Shown: positions 9,788-18,777 of the stretch, piece after piece
Layout of the letters: each line of letters starts with the position of its first letter
Position numbering within the stretch: position 1 is the stretch's first letter
Source of the DNA: Eubacteriaceae bacterium
GTDB taxonomy: Bacteria; Bacillota; Clostridia; Lachnospirales; Lachnospiraceae
Reading direction: 5' to 3'
DNA length: 64,000 nt
NCBI GenBank assembly: GCA_910575665.1
Contig: CAJTFB010000010.1
Location: forward strand, 36,331 to 100,330
Notes under the pieces: model-generated
What the model saw: the letters and a program-made list of their open reading frames with translations, nothing else
What the model was told of the DNA's origin: nothing
Databases searched by the model: none
Translations under genes and position numbers: made by a program

Positions 9788-10681
9788 ATGCGTTTTGTCA
9801 TTGTAACAGGGATGAGTGGTGCCGGAAGGTCTTCAGCAATGCGGATTCTGGAGGATGGCGGCTATTTTTGTGTGGACAATCTTCCTGTGTCCCTGCTTCC
9901 TACCTTTATGCAGCTAACAGAGGATTCCAGCGAGCAGATTCAAAAGGTAGCGCTTGGTCTGGATATCCGCGTGGGAGAAGAGGCTCTGAGAGAGACCGCC
10001 AGCGTGCTCCGGGAATTAAGACGCGGGGGCAATCAGTTTGAGATTCTGTTCTTTGAGGCAAGTACTGCGGTGCTGGTAAAACGTTATAAAGAGACGAGAC
10101 GTCTTCACCCGCTGGCAAAGGGAGGACGAATTGACTCAGGTATTGAGGCAGAACGGGAGCTTCTGATCGAATTAAAGAGCAGTGCGGATTACATCATTGA
10201 TACCAGTACTCTGTTGATTCGAGATTTAAAGCAGGAGTTGGAGCGGGTTTTCGTAAATGAAGGGGAATACTGTAACTTTTATCTTACCTTTGTCTCTTTC
10301 GGGTTTAAGTATGGGATCCCCACAGATGCCGATTTGGTTTTTGATGTGAGATTTCTTCCGAATCCATTTTACATTGATGAACTAAAGCCTCTGACCGGAA
10401 ATGATGAGGAGGTATACGACTACGTCATGAAATCTCCCAATGCCGAGGAATTTTTGCAGAAGTTAAAAGACATGTTGGATTTTCTCATTCCCAATTATAT
10501 TATAGAAGGAAAGAATCAGTTGGTGATCGCCATCGGCTGTACCGGTGGAAAACACCGATCGGTCACGCTGACCAATGCTGTTTATAAAGAGTTTGAAAAA
10601 TCCGAATATGGATGTAAGAAAGAGCATAGAGATATAGAGAAGGACAGGTTGAGGAATTTATGTCGTTTTCCGGAAAAGTAA
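9788..10681 (+). CDS. rapZ: RNase adapter / nucleotide-binding protein RapZ (YvcJ)
   Basis: This 297-residue protein has an N-terminal P-loop GMSGAGRS and the family string FCVDNLP. The C-terminal half carries the conserved GCTGGKHRSV. In E. coli RapZ presents GlmZ RNA to RNase E; in Bacillus the homologue YvcJ affects competence. The exact job here is unknown. Its last 22 bases overlap whiA, as in the Bacillus yvcJ-yvcK-whiA-crh group. The yvcK gene that normally lies between them is absent here. Confidence 0.94.
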   Translation: MRFVIVTGMSGAGRSSAMRILEDGGYFCVDNLPVSLLPTFMQLTEDSSEQIQKVALGLDIRVGEEALRETASVLRELRRGGNQFEILFFEASTAVLVKRYKETRRLHPLAKGGRIDSGIEAERELLIELKSSADYIIDTSTLLIRDLKQELERVFVNEGEYCNFYLTFVSFGFKYGIPTDADLVFDVRFLPNPFYIDELKPLTGNDEEVYDYVMKSPNAEEFLQKLKDMLDFLIPNYIIEGKNQLVIAIGCTGGKHRSVTLTNAVYKEFEKSEYGCKKEHRDIEKDRLRNLCRFPEK

Positions 10682-11589
10682 AAGAAGAGCTTGGTGTCCA
10701 TATCAGTCGGGCGAGACATTGTCAGATCGCTGAGCTGGCGGCGCTGTTTTCCTGTTGTGGTCAGGTGATTTCCGGGACGGATTTTGACGGAAAACAAAAC
10801 TTTTCTGCGAAATTTGTCACAGAGAACTTGACAGTTGCGAAAAAATATTCTATCTTAATTAAGAAAGCATTTCATTTTCATATAGAAATGTCAGTTAGAG
10901 GTCATCAGTATCTGATCTATCTTTTGGATTCAGAGGATGCGTTGACTTTTTTTAAAGCTCTAAAATTGCTGGAAGGAAAGCTGCTGGTTCATGAGCTGAT
11001 CGTTCAGAGAAATTGTTGCAGAAGAGCTTTTCTACGAGGATTATTTTTAGCCTGCGGGTCTATTACAGATCCAGGCAGGGGATATCATCTTGAGATGGCG
11101 TTAGACAACTTGGGCAAGGCACGAGAGGTGGTACGGCTTCTTTTGAGTTTCTCCATCGAGGCCAAAATTGTAGAGAGAAAGAAAAACTATATTGTATATT
11201 TAAAAGAGGGGGCACGTATTGTAGACCTTCTAAATGTCATGGAGGCACATGTGGCGCTTATGGAATTTGAAAATGTACGCATATTAAAAGAAATGCGCAA
11301 TTCCATTAATCGCAAAGTAAACTGTGAAACTGCTAACATCAAAAAAACCGTTTCGGCAGCAACCAGACAGATCGATGACATACAATACATTAAGGATACT
11401 TCCGGGTTTGGAACACTACCTAAGGGATTGGCACAAATCGCAAACCTTCGACTGGAACATGCAGAAGTATCGCTGAAAGAACTTGGTGAGATGCTTGTTC
11501 CCCCGATTGGAAAATCGGGTGTGAACCATCGTCTGCGCAAACTGAGTGAGATAGCGGAAAATCTCAGAAACCGTGATCTCAATGAATAA
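10660..11589 (+). CDS. whiA: DNA-binding regulator WhiA
   Basis: This 309-residue protein has the WhiA N-terminal domain, a degenerate LAGLIDADG homing-endonuclease fold (FLRGLFLACGSITDP) and a C-terminal helix-turn-helix (SLKELGEML to VNHRLRKL). WhiA proteins act in cell division and, in actinomycetes, in sporulation. ATG 10660 lies within rapZ and follows a weak GGTTGAGG site. The coding sequence is more A+T rich than its neighbours upstream. Confidence 0.95.
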   Translation: MSFSGKVKEELGVHISRARHCQIAELAALFSCCGQVISGTDFDGKQNFSAKFVTENLTVAKKYSILIKKAFHFHIEMSVRGHQYLIYLLDSEDALTFFKALKLLEGKLLVHELIVQRNCCRRAFLRGLFLACGSITDPGRGYHLEMALDNLGKAREVVRLLLSFSIEAKIVERKKNYIVYLKEGARIVDLLNVMEAHVALMEFENVRILKEMRNSINRKVNCETANIKKTVSAATRQIDDIQYIKDTSGFGTLPKGLAQIANLRLEHAEVSLKELGEMLVPPIGKSGVNHRLRKLSEIAENLRNRDLNE

Positions 11590-11625
11590 AGCCATATGGA
11601 TCATGTGGCAGCTTGGAGGATAAAA

Positions 11626-11877
11626 ATGATAGAAAAAAATGTTGAAGTAAATCTTGCTGAGAGCGGAGCTAGACCGATTGCGAAGTTAGTACAGATCGCA
11701 AGCCAGTATCAGAGCAGAGTCAGTATTCGTCAGAATAGCAAAACTGTGAATGCAAAGAGCATTATGGGAATGATGACACTGGGGCTTGCCCTGGGGCAGA
11801 GTCTTGATGTAGAGATTGAGGGAGAAGACGAAAAGGATGCCATGTACAGTATTGAGCAGTATCTGCTTGGCAAATAA
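11626..11877 (+). CDS. crh: Crh-like HPr paralogue lacking the catalytic histidine
   Basis: This 83-residue HPr-fold protein reads ESGARP at the active-site loop where true HPr has LHARP, so the PTS phosphoryl-carrier His15 is replaced by Gly14. The regulatory serine is present (NAKSIMG, Ser45, equivalent to Ser46). This pattern matches Crh, the catalytically dead HPr of Bacillus that acts only as a corepressor of CcpA after HprK phosphorylation. ATG 11626 follows GGAGGA at 11615-11620. It is the last gene of the hprK run, before a terminator. Confidence 0.88.
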   Translation: MIEKNVEVNLAESGARPIAKLVQIASQYQSRVSIRQNSKTVNAKSIMGMMTLGLALGQSLDVEIEGEDEKDAMYSIEQYLLGK

Positions 11878-11889
11878 CTAAGAAAAAGA

Positions 11890-11926
11890 TACACCTTTCC
11901 GCAGGAAGTACGGAAAGGTGTATTTT
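11890..11926 (+). terminator. Rho-independent terminator after crh-like gene
   Basis: A perfect 12-bp stem (11890-11901 with 11911-11922) with a nine-base loop is followed by a short T run. It separates the hprK-crh run from dnaE. Confidence 0.85.
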
Positions 11927-11945
11927 ACTAGGAAAGGATGGAACA

Positions 11946-14900
11946 ATGAATTTTACGCATCTTCATGTTCATACAGAATATAGCCTGCTGGATGGCGCCA
12001 GTAAGATCAAGGAACTGGTGGCGAGAACGAAGGAGCTGGGAATGGACAGCATCGCCATCACAGATCACGGAGTGATGTATGGGGTGATTGATTTTTACCG
12101 GGCGGCCAAAGAGGCAGGGATTCGCCCCATTATTGGCTGTGAGGTATATGTGGCGCCGGGTTCCAGATTTGACCGGGAGAATAATCAGGGAGAGGAACGC
12201 TACAATCATCTTGTACTTCTGGCGGAAAATGATACTGGTTATAAAAATCTGATGAAGATCGTATCCAAGGGATTTATCGAGGGCTTTTATTATAAACCGA
12301 GGGTGGATTATGAGGTGTTGCGCCGATATCATGAGGGAATTATTGCCCTTAGCGCCTGCCTGGCCGGGGCAGTGGCTTCCAAACTGGTAAAGGGGCTCTA
12401 TGAGGAGGCAAAGGCAGAGGCGCTAAAATTGCAGGGGATATTTGGAGAAGAAAATTTTTTCCTGGAACTGCAGGATCATGGTCTTTCCCCCCAGCAGACG
12501 GTGAATCAGGGGCTTCTCCGGATGCATGAGGAGACAGGCATCGATCTGGTGGCGACCAATGATCTTCATTACATTTATGAGACAGACGTAGAAGCCCATG
12601 ATATTTTGCTCTGTATTCAGACCGGCAAAAAGGTTAGTGATGAGAATCGCATGCGCTATGATGGAGGGCAGTATTTTCTAAAATCCCCAGAGCAGATGGC
12701 AGAGCTGTTTCCTTATGCAAAAGAGGCGTTAGAAAATACATATAAGATCGCACAGCGCTGCCATGTGGAGATCGAATTTGGCAATTATAAACTGCCAAAG
12801 TTCGATGTGCCAGAGGGATATGAGGCGGAAGGATATCTGAGAAAGCTGTGCGCAGAGGGAATGGAAAAGCGGTATAGCAGCAGCGGGTATAACATGAATG
12901 AATTGAGAGACCGGCTGGCCTATGAACTGGATACCATTGTTAATATGGGATTTGTAGATTATTTTCTCATCGTATGGGATTTTATCAAATATGCTAAAGA
13001 CCATGGAATCCCGGTGGGGCCGGGAAGGGGATCGGCGGCGGGGAGTATCGTCGCCTATTGTCTAGAGATCACAGATATCATTGATCCGATCAAGTACAAT
13101 CTTCTGTTTGAGCGTTTTTTGAATCCAGAGCGTGTCACGATGCCCGATATCGACATTGATTTTTGTGTGGAGAGGCGTCAGGAAGTGATTGATTATGTGA
13201 CGGAAAAATATGGTGAGGACCGGGTGGTGCAGATCGTTACCTTTGGTACGATGGCGGCCCGGATGGTGATCCGGGATGTAGGACGTGTGTTGGATATGCC
13301 CTATGCTTTTGTGGACAGTGTGGCAAAAGCGGTGCCTATGGAACTTGGGATCACCATCAGCAAGGCATTGAAGATGAATCCAGAATTGAAGCAGATGTAT
13401 GAGTCAGATGAGGGAGTAAAGAAATTGATTGATATGTCTCTGCGTCTGGAGGGACTTCCGAGACACACTTCGATCCACGCCGCCGGCGTGGTGATCAGTC
13501 CCAACGAGGTGGATGATTTTGTGCCGGTTTCCCGTGCGGCAGACGGAACGATAACGACCCAGTATACGATGGTCACTCTGGAAGAATTGGGACTTTTGAA
13601 GATGGATTTTCTGGGGTTAAGGAACCTGACGGTGATCAAGAATGCCATCGACGGAAAATTCTCCCTGGATGATATCAGTTATGATGACCACAATGTCTTT
13701 GAGATGATATCGGCGGGAAAAACAGAAGGGGTGTTTCAGCTGGAGAGCGCTGGTATGAAGAGCTTTATGAAGGAGCTGAAACCGGAATCCCTGGAGGACA
13801 TTATCGCCGGCATCTCTTTGTACCGTCCGGGACCGATGGATTTTATTCCGAAGTATGTCGCGGGGAAAAACGATAAGAACAACATTGTATATGATTGTCC
13901 AGAGTTGGAGCCCATATTATCTCCTACCTATGGATGTATCGTCTATCAGGAGCAGGTCATGCAGATCGTCAGGGAGCTGGCGGGCTATAGCTATGGCCGG
14001 AGTGACCTGGTGCGCCGTGCCATGTCGAAAAAGAAGGCATCGGTGATGGAGAAAGAAAAAAATAATTTTATCTACGGAAATGTAGAGGAAGGTGTGGAGG
14101 GCTGTATTCACCGCGGGATTTCAGAGGAAGTGGCGAGGAAAATCTACGATGATATGACGGATTTTGCCAAGTACGCCTTTAATAAATCCCATGCGGCAGC
14201 ATATGCAGTGGTATCTTATCAGACGGCCTATTTGAAATATTATTATCCCAGAGAATTTATGGCAGCGCTGCTCACATCTGTTATGGATTTTACAGGGAAG
14301 ATTACCGAGTACACCCTGACCTGCCGGCAGATGGGTATCGAGATCTTGCCTCCGGATATCAACGAGGGGGAGGCAAGGTTTACGCCCTCTGAGACGGGAA
14401 TCCGCTATGGGTTGGCGGCGATTAAGAGTGTGGGAAAACCAATCATCGATGCCATCGTAGAGGAGAGAAGGGCTGGAGGTGCTTTTCTGTCTCTAAAGGA
14501 TTTCTGTAGCCGTATGAACGGTAAGGCGGTGAATAAGAGGGCATTGGAAAGTTTTATCAAGGCGGGAGCCCTGGACTGCTTAGAAGGCACCAGAAAACAG
14601 AAAATGTGTGCTTATGCTGGTATATTGGATGGCATAAGCCAAGAAAAGAAAGTGACCATGACCGGACAGATGTCTCTGTTTGATTTTGCTGGGGAAGAAG
14701 AAAAAGAAGAGCTGGAGACGAAATTGCCGGAGGTGGGGGAATACGATAAAGAAATGATCTTGGGCTTTGAAAAAGAGGTTCTTGGGGTATATATCAGTGG
14801 CCACCCATTGGAGGATTATATTTCGGTGATGGAAAAAAATATTACTCGGACCACAGCGGATTTTATCGTGGCAGAGGGAGAGACTGCCCCGAAGGTGAAG

Positions 14901-15410
14901 GACAATGAGACGGTTGTGGTCGGCGGGATGATCGTGGATAAAGTGGTAAAGACCACACGGACTAATAGTTTGATGGCATTTATCACGCTAGAGGACCTGA
15001 TGGGGACTGTAGAGATCATTGTATTTCCCAAGGATTATGAAAAATATCGGAGTCTGCTTGAGACAGATCGAAAGGTATTTGTCAAAGGTCGTATCACCGT
15101 GGAGGAGGACAAGCCTGCGAAGATGATCTGCCAGAAAATTGTACCTTTTGATGAAGTTCCTCAACAGCTTTGGCTCCAGTTTACAAATCGGGAGGCATAT
15201 CGCAACATAGAGGAGTCCTTGTTTGCTTTGCTGGGGAAATACGATGGACAGGATACAGTGATCATATATCTTTCCCAGGAGAGGGCAAAGAAGCAGTTGC
15301 CAAACAGCCGCATGACGAAAGTGTGCCCAGAACTTCTGGAAAAACTTTATGAGGATATGGGGCGTGAGAATGTAAAAGTAGTACAAATGAGTATTGAAAA
15401 AAGTCTGTAA
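11946..15410 (+). CDS. dnaE: DNA polymerase III alpha subunit (DnaE)
   Basis: This 1154-residue replicative polymerase begins with a PHP domain (HLHVHTEYSLLDG) and has the catalytic PDIDIDF with Asp401 and Asp403, the same numbering as E. coli DnaE. The finger and beta-binding regions and a C-terminal OB fold (VVVGGMIVDKV) follow. In Firmicutes that also carry PolC, DnaE usually extends RNA primers on the lagging strand. The length and domain order are those of DnaE1. It starts 20 bases after the upstream terminator with AGGAAAGG before the ATG. Confidence 0.96.
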   Translation: MNFTHLHVHTEYSLLDGASKIKELVARTKELGMDSIAITDHGVMYGVIDFYRAAKEAGIRPIIGCEVYVAPGSRFDRENNQGEERYNHLVLLAENDTGYKNLMKIVSKGFIEGFYYKPRVDYEVLRRYHEGIIALSACLAGAVASKLVKGLYEEAKAEALKLQGIFGEENFFLELQDHGLSPQQTVNQGLLRMHEETGIDLVATNDLHYIYETDVEAHDILLCIQTGKKVSDENRMRYDGGQYFLKSPEQMAELFPYAKEALENTYKIAQRCHVEIEFGNYKLPKFDVPEGYEAEGYLRKLCAEGMEKRYSSSGYNMNELRDRLAYELDTIVNMGFVDYFLIVWDFIKYAKDHGIPVGPGRGSAAGSIVAYCLEITDIIDPIKYNLLFERFLNPERVTMPDIDIDFCVERRQEVIDYVTEKYGEDRVVQIVTFGTMAARMVIRDVGRVLDMPYAFVDSVAKAVPMELGITISKALKMNPELKQMYESDEGVKKLIDMSLRLEGLPRHTSIHAAGVVISPNEVDDFVPVSRAADGTITTQYTMVTLEELGLLKMDFLGLRNLTVIKNAIDGKFSLDDISYDDHNVFEMISAGKTEGVFQLESAGMKSFMKELKPESLEDIIAGISLYRPGPMDFIPKYVAGKNDKNNIVYDCPELEPILSPTYGCIVYQEQVMQIVRELAGYSYGRSDLVRRAMSKKKASVMEKEKNNFIYGNVEEGVEGCIHRGISEEVARKIYDDMTDFAKYAFNKSHAAAYAVVSYQTAYLKYYYPREFMAALLTSVMDFTGKITEYTLTCRQMGIEILPPDINEGEARFTPSETGIRYGLAAIKSVGKPIIDAIVEERRAGGAFLSLKDFCSRMNGKAVNKRALESFIKAGALDCLEGTRKQKMCAYAGILDGISQEKKVTMTGQMSLFDFAGEEEKEELETKLPEVGEYDKEMILGFEKEVLGVYISGHPLEDYISVMEKNITRTTADFIVAEGETAPKVKDNETVVVGGMIVDKVVKTTRTNSLMAFITLEDLMGTVEIIVFPKDYEKYRSLLETDRKVFVKGRITVEEDKPAKMICQKIVPFDEVPQQLWLQFTNREAYRNIEESLFALLGKYDGQDTVIIYLSQERAKKQLPNSRMTKVCPELLEKLYEDMGRENVKVVQMSIEKSL

Positions 15411-15508
15411 ATGTCGTACAATAAAAAATGTATATCGTTTTTTAAAAATAAAAACTTATTATAATATAGAGCTGTTGTATTTGGGGCAGTGCAAGAATGG
15501 AGGATAAT

Positions 15509-16486
15509 ATGTCAGAAAAGGCTGTGAAAACAATTGGAGTATTAACAAGCGGCGGAGACGCACCGGGTATGAACGCAGCAATACGTGCGGTAGTTCGGTC
15601 TGGTCTGGCCAGCGGAGTAGAGGTAAAGGGAATCAAGCGTGGTTATGCGGGGCTCCTGGAGGAAGATATCATAGATATGGATACGATGAGTGTATCGGAC
15701 ATTGTTCAGAAGGGAGGGACGATTCTCTATACATCCCGCTGCAAGGAAATGACCACGCCGGAAGGACAAAAAAGGGCAGCAGATATCTGTCGCAAACATG
15801 GCATTGACGGAATCGTCGTGATCGGAGGAGATGGTTCCTTTCGCGGCGCCCAGAAGCTTTCAGAAAATGGCATCAATACCATTGGTGTTCCAGGAACCAT
15901 CGACCTGGATATTTCCTGTACGGAATATACCATCGGGTTTGATACTGCCTGCAACACGGCGATGGAAGCCATTGACAAAGTACGGGATACATCGGCATCT
16001 CATGAGCGCTGCAGTATTATAGAGGTTATGGGACGAACAGCAGGACACATTGCTCTTTGGTGCGGAATCAGCAATGGTTCCGAGTACGTTCTTATTCCAG
16101 AGCGCTATGACAACGATGAAAAAAAGATCATTGAGAAGATCCGCGCCAAGAGAAGGATCGGAAAAAAACATCATATTATTGTAAATGCAGAGGGAATCGG
16201 GGATTCCTATGGAATGGCGGAAAGGATTGAAAAAGCTACCGGAATCGAGACCCGTGCCACGGTGATCGGCCATATTCAGCGAGGCGGTAATCCGACTTGC
16301 CGTGATCGTGTCTATGCTTCCGCTATGGGAGCGTTGGCGGTAGATCTTCTTCTGGATGGACAAACAAACCGGGTAGTAGCTTATCGAGATGGACATTTTT
16401 GCCACTATGATATTGACGAGGCTCTTGCCATGACGAAGGATATCGATGAGCATTTGTTCAGCATGACAATGCGCCTTTCCAGATAG
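15509..16486 (+). CDS. pfkA: ATP-dependent 6-phosphofructokinase
   Basis: This 325-residue glycolytic enzyme converts fructose-6-phosphate to fructose-1,6-bisphosphate. It shows GVLTSGGDAPGMNAA, the ATP-type GGDGS (not the pyrophosphate-type GGDD), and the catalytic TIDLD with Asp132 and Asp134; the residue between them is Leu where E. coli has Asn. ATG 15509 is chosen because GGAGG lies at 15499-15503; ATG 15497 would overlap that site. The 98-base leader is very A+T rich with a TATAAT at 15460-15465, so the gene may have its own promoter, although no good -35 box is seen. Confidence 0.95.
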   Translation: MSEKAVKTIGVLTSGGDAPGMNAAIRAVVRSGLASGVEVKGIKRGYAGLLEEDIIDMDTMSVSDIVQKGGTILYTSRCKEMTTPEGQKRAADICRKHGIDGIVVIGGDGSFRGAQKLSENGINTIGVPGTIDLDISCTEYTIGFDTACNTAMEAIDKVRDTSASHERCSIIEVMGRTAGHIALWCGISNGSEYVLIPERYDNDEKKIIEKIRAKRRIGKKHHIIVNAEGIGDSYGMAERIEKATGIETRATVIGHIQRGGNPTCRDRVYASAMGALAVDLLLDGQTNRVVAYRDGHFCHYDIDEALAMTKDIDEHLFSMTMRLSR

Positions 16487-16564
16487 CAGAAATTCCTCGA
16501 TATTCTGTTGCTAGCAGAACGAAACAGAGTTCAAATTGGCACCGTCGAGAGAAATAAAAACAAA

Positions 16565-16605
16565 AAATTCCCAGCAGTTTTTATAAAACTGTCGGGAGTT
16601 TTTTG
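16565..16605. terminator. Bidirectional terminator between pfkA and a convergent gene
   Basis: A long stem (ATTCCCAGCAGTTTT with AAAACTGTCGGGAGTT) flanked by A and T runs on both sides can stop pfkA transcription and that of the convergent gene at 16636. Confidence 0.85.
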
Positions 16606-16635
16606 TAATCAATTATCTTACTTGCTATTTTGTTA

Positions 16636-16908
16636 TCAGTTGGATTCTTCCTCTGTAGCATCAAATGCAGATAGATCATCTTCCTGCGTCTCTTCTGCTG
16701 AGTCGGAGTCCGTTTCCGGAACATGTATCGTTACATAATCTCTTTGCTCTGAGGCGTCATCCTCATCGTAAAGATCATTATCAAAATCATCATCGTCATA
16801 GTCCTCAAGATAATCTTTCATTAGAACATTTTTCAGGAAATACATGATGCCTCCTATCGTGGCGATTAAAGCACCTGCTCCAAGAAGAAATTTAAAAAAT
16901 TTTTTCAT
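16636..16908 (-). CDS. Small acidic membrane-anchored protein
   Basis: I do not recognise a named family. The predicted 90-residue protein has an N-terminal basic stretch (MKKFFKF), one hydrophobic segment of about 18 residues (LLGAGALIATIGGIMYFL) and a very acidic tail rich in Asp and Glu. It looks like a single-pass inner-membrane protein with a cytoplasmic or surface acidic tail. ATG 16908 is chosen because AGAAAGGA lies eight bases before it; ATG 16914 is too close to that site. It converges on pfkA. Confidence 0.7.
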   Translation of the reverse strand: MKKFFKFLLGAGALIATIGGIMYFLKNVLMKDYLEDYDDDDFDNDLYDEDDASEQRDYVTIHVPETDSDSAEETQEDDLSAFDATEEESN

Positions 16909-17155
16909 ATTCATCGTCCTTTCTGTCCGCATGCTTATTATAGCACAAATGGAAATTTATATACATATTTTACGGGAAAAAATAGAAAATGTAAAGGGTT
17001 TTATACAAATCGAATAATGAAATAAATTAAAAATATATTAATTTTGTGAAAAATTATAATTGTAAAATTCTTTTAGATGTTGTAATATTATCTAATAGGA
17101 TAACAATTTCATTATTGTGTTACTATTTTATTTATCTTTATGGAGGATATCAAAC

Positions 17156-17596
17156 ATGGCAGTAGCAAAAACAAATGCACCAAAAAAATCCGAACCAGCC
17201 GATACCGTCAAAGATCCTGTTGAGACAGCAGTGACAAAGACAGCTGAGGTAGTGGCTTCACCAGAGAAGACAGAAGAGAAGAAGACAGCAGAAGTGAAAG
17301 AAGAGCCGGAGAAAAAAACAGCAGCGAAGAAAACGACAACAAGAAAAAAAGCTTCAGCAAAAAAAGGCGCTAAGAGGGGACCAAAACCGGCGGCAGAAAG
17401 AACCGTGGAACTTCATGTTCAGTACGGAGGAAGAGAAGTCGCTTATACAGATTTGGTAAACCGTGTCAAAGAAATGTGGAAAGAGCAGGGAAAACGAGAG
17501 ACTTCTTTGAAGAGCTTGAATATTTATGTGAAGCCTGATGAATTCAAGGCATATTATGTGATCAATGAGGAAATTACTGGCGAGATTGATTTTTAA
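17156..17596 (+). CDS. Lys/Ala/Glu-rich protein with C-terminal DUF6465-like domain
   Basis: The predicted protein has 146 residues. Residues 1-80 are low-complexity, rich in Lys, Ala, Glu and Thr, with a histone-H1-like KKTTTRKKASAKKGAKRG block that could bind nucleic acid. The last 65 residues (ERTVELHVQYGGREV to GEIDF) resemble the DUF6465 family common in Lachnospiraceae; its function is unknown. ATG 17156 follows GGAGG at 17142-17146. About 220 very A+T-rich bases upstream separate it from the divergent small membrane gene. Confidence 0.75.
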   Translation: MAVAKTNAPKKSEPADTVKDPVETAVTKTAEVVASPEKTEEKKTAEVKEEPEKKTAAKKTTTRKKASAKKGAKRGPKPAAERTVELHVQYGGREVAYTDLVNRVKEMWKEQGKRETSLKSLNIYVKPDEFKAYYVINEEITGEIDF

Positions 17597-17659
17597 TATT
17601 TTGCATTTGATGCTTTGCGTTTCAAAAAAATACAACTGGGGTTATGACTTATATTTTAA

Positions 17660-17702
17660 AACCTGGTGACCGTATATAAGGAAAAGGTCATCAGGTTTTT
17701 TG
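17660..17702 (+). terminator. Rho-independent terminator after DUF6465-like gene
   Basis: A 12-bp stem (17660-17671 with 17686-17697, one G-T pair) is followed by six T residues. Confidence 0.88.
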
Positions 17703-17716
17703 CGTGAGCTCCAAGT

Positions 17717-18418
17717 TTATAATATCTCAAACTGTTTTTTTAGATCCCAGTCCCCATGTCCTGGCATGATCAGGGTATCTTCTGAAAGAGCTTCAAGATA
17801 TGGCTTTGTGACAGCGATATAATCTTTTTTACTGCCCTGGGGAAGCCGGGTGATGATTTTGTGCCCGTTTACCAGGCTGTCACCAGTGAAGACGATTTCT
17901 GGTGTCAATCCCTGTTGTGATGTCGTGAGGCGGATGCATTGACTGCAGTCGGAGTGCCCAGGTGTGTGGGTGATTTCTACCTGATAACTACCAAAGGGAA
18001 AGCTGATTTCTGACTCAAAGGTCTTATCTGGCTGACAGGAATAATCCAGTTCAAAAAAATCCATGCACAGTGCTTTCTCTTCTTCTGTTTTGTCCATGAT
18101 CAATATATTGGAAAAGGCAGCGAGGTTTTTATGGGCATCTTGAATTTTGTTTCCACAACACTCTGAGCACAGGAGAGTGCTATTGACTATTTCACGCAGC
18201 CAGTTTATGCCAGAGATATGATCATAGTGACTGTGGGTGAGAAGAACCAAAGCGTGGGTAAGTGTATCTAAAACAGAAATGGCCTCGTCTGAAATAAGAG
18301 GATCTATGATCAGAGCTTCTTTTGGATTTTGGTCATTTATCATTATATACATTCGGGAGTCCAAAGCTGGCATAGAATAGACAAAGATTTTAGTGTTTTG
18401 TGTGGTGTAATGATTCAT
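17717..18418 (-). CDS. MBL-fold metallo-hydrolase
   Basis: This 233-residue protein has the metallo-beta-lactamase metal motif THSHYDHISG (HxHxDH) and a second His in TPGHSDCSQ, with a C-terminal MPGHGD. The family includes glyoxalase II-like thioesterases and other hydrolases; the substrate cannot be told from sequence. The start ATG 18418 is preceded on the minus strand by AGGAGGACGACG, a strong ribosome site. It stands alone, convergent with the gene at 17156. Confidence 0.88.
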   Translation of the reverse strand: MNHYTTQNTKIFVYSMPALDSRMYIMINDQNPKEALIIDPLISDEAISVLDTLTHALVLLTHSHYDHISGINWLREIVNSTLLCSECCGNKIQDAHKNLAAFSNILIMDKTEEEKALCMDFFELDYSCQPDKTFESEISFPFGSYQVEITHTPGHSDCSQCIRLTTSQQGLTPEIVFTGDSLVNGHKIITRLPQGSKKDYIAVTKPYLEALSEDTLIMPGHGDWDLKKQFEIL

Positions 18419-18444
18419 CGTCGTCCTCCTTTTAAAATTATTCT

Positions 18445-18605
18445 AGGGTGTGTCTGAAAACTGCTTTCTGCGGGCTGTGCGGCACAATTTGTAGGAGATT
18501 TATGCCGAATGAGGGAGGCGTAGCGGGCTACGTTGACCGAATGAGGTATAATCTCCTACAAATTGGGGCGTGTAGAACGTAGGAATGAGTTTTCAGACAC
18601 GCCCT
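18445..18605. repeat. 161-bp imperfect palindromic intergenic element
   Basis: The outer arms (GGGTGTGTCTGAAAAC and GTTTTCAGACACGCCC type) and inner arms (TTTGTAGGAGATTTAT and ATAATCTCCTACAAATT) are inverted, and the centre has a short palindrome GCGTAGC-GG-GCTACG flanked by CCGAATGAGG motifs. The whole can fold into one long hairpin. It has no open frame and looks like a MITE or REP-type mobile repeat. Confidence 0.75.
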
Positions 18606-18682
18606 AAGCTGATATTAGAATTTTAACAGGGACAGGTGGGAAAGTCAAACTTTGTATGTGGGAATTTTCTATTATAATTTCA

Positions 18683-18711
18683 TTGAATATAAAAGATAGA
18701 TGTGGTAAAAT
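18683..18711 (+). promoter_or_regulatory. Promoter for pyrE
   Basis: TTGAAT (18683-18688) and TAAAAT (18706-18711) are separated by 17 bases and lie about 67 bases before the pyrE start. Confidence 0.65.
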
Positions 18712-18777
18712 GGGGAAAATATTTAATGGTTTTTTTCTTAGCTTGATGATGCCAATATAACAGGAGGTTTTAGACAG

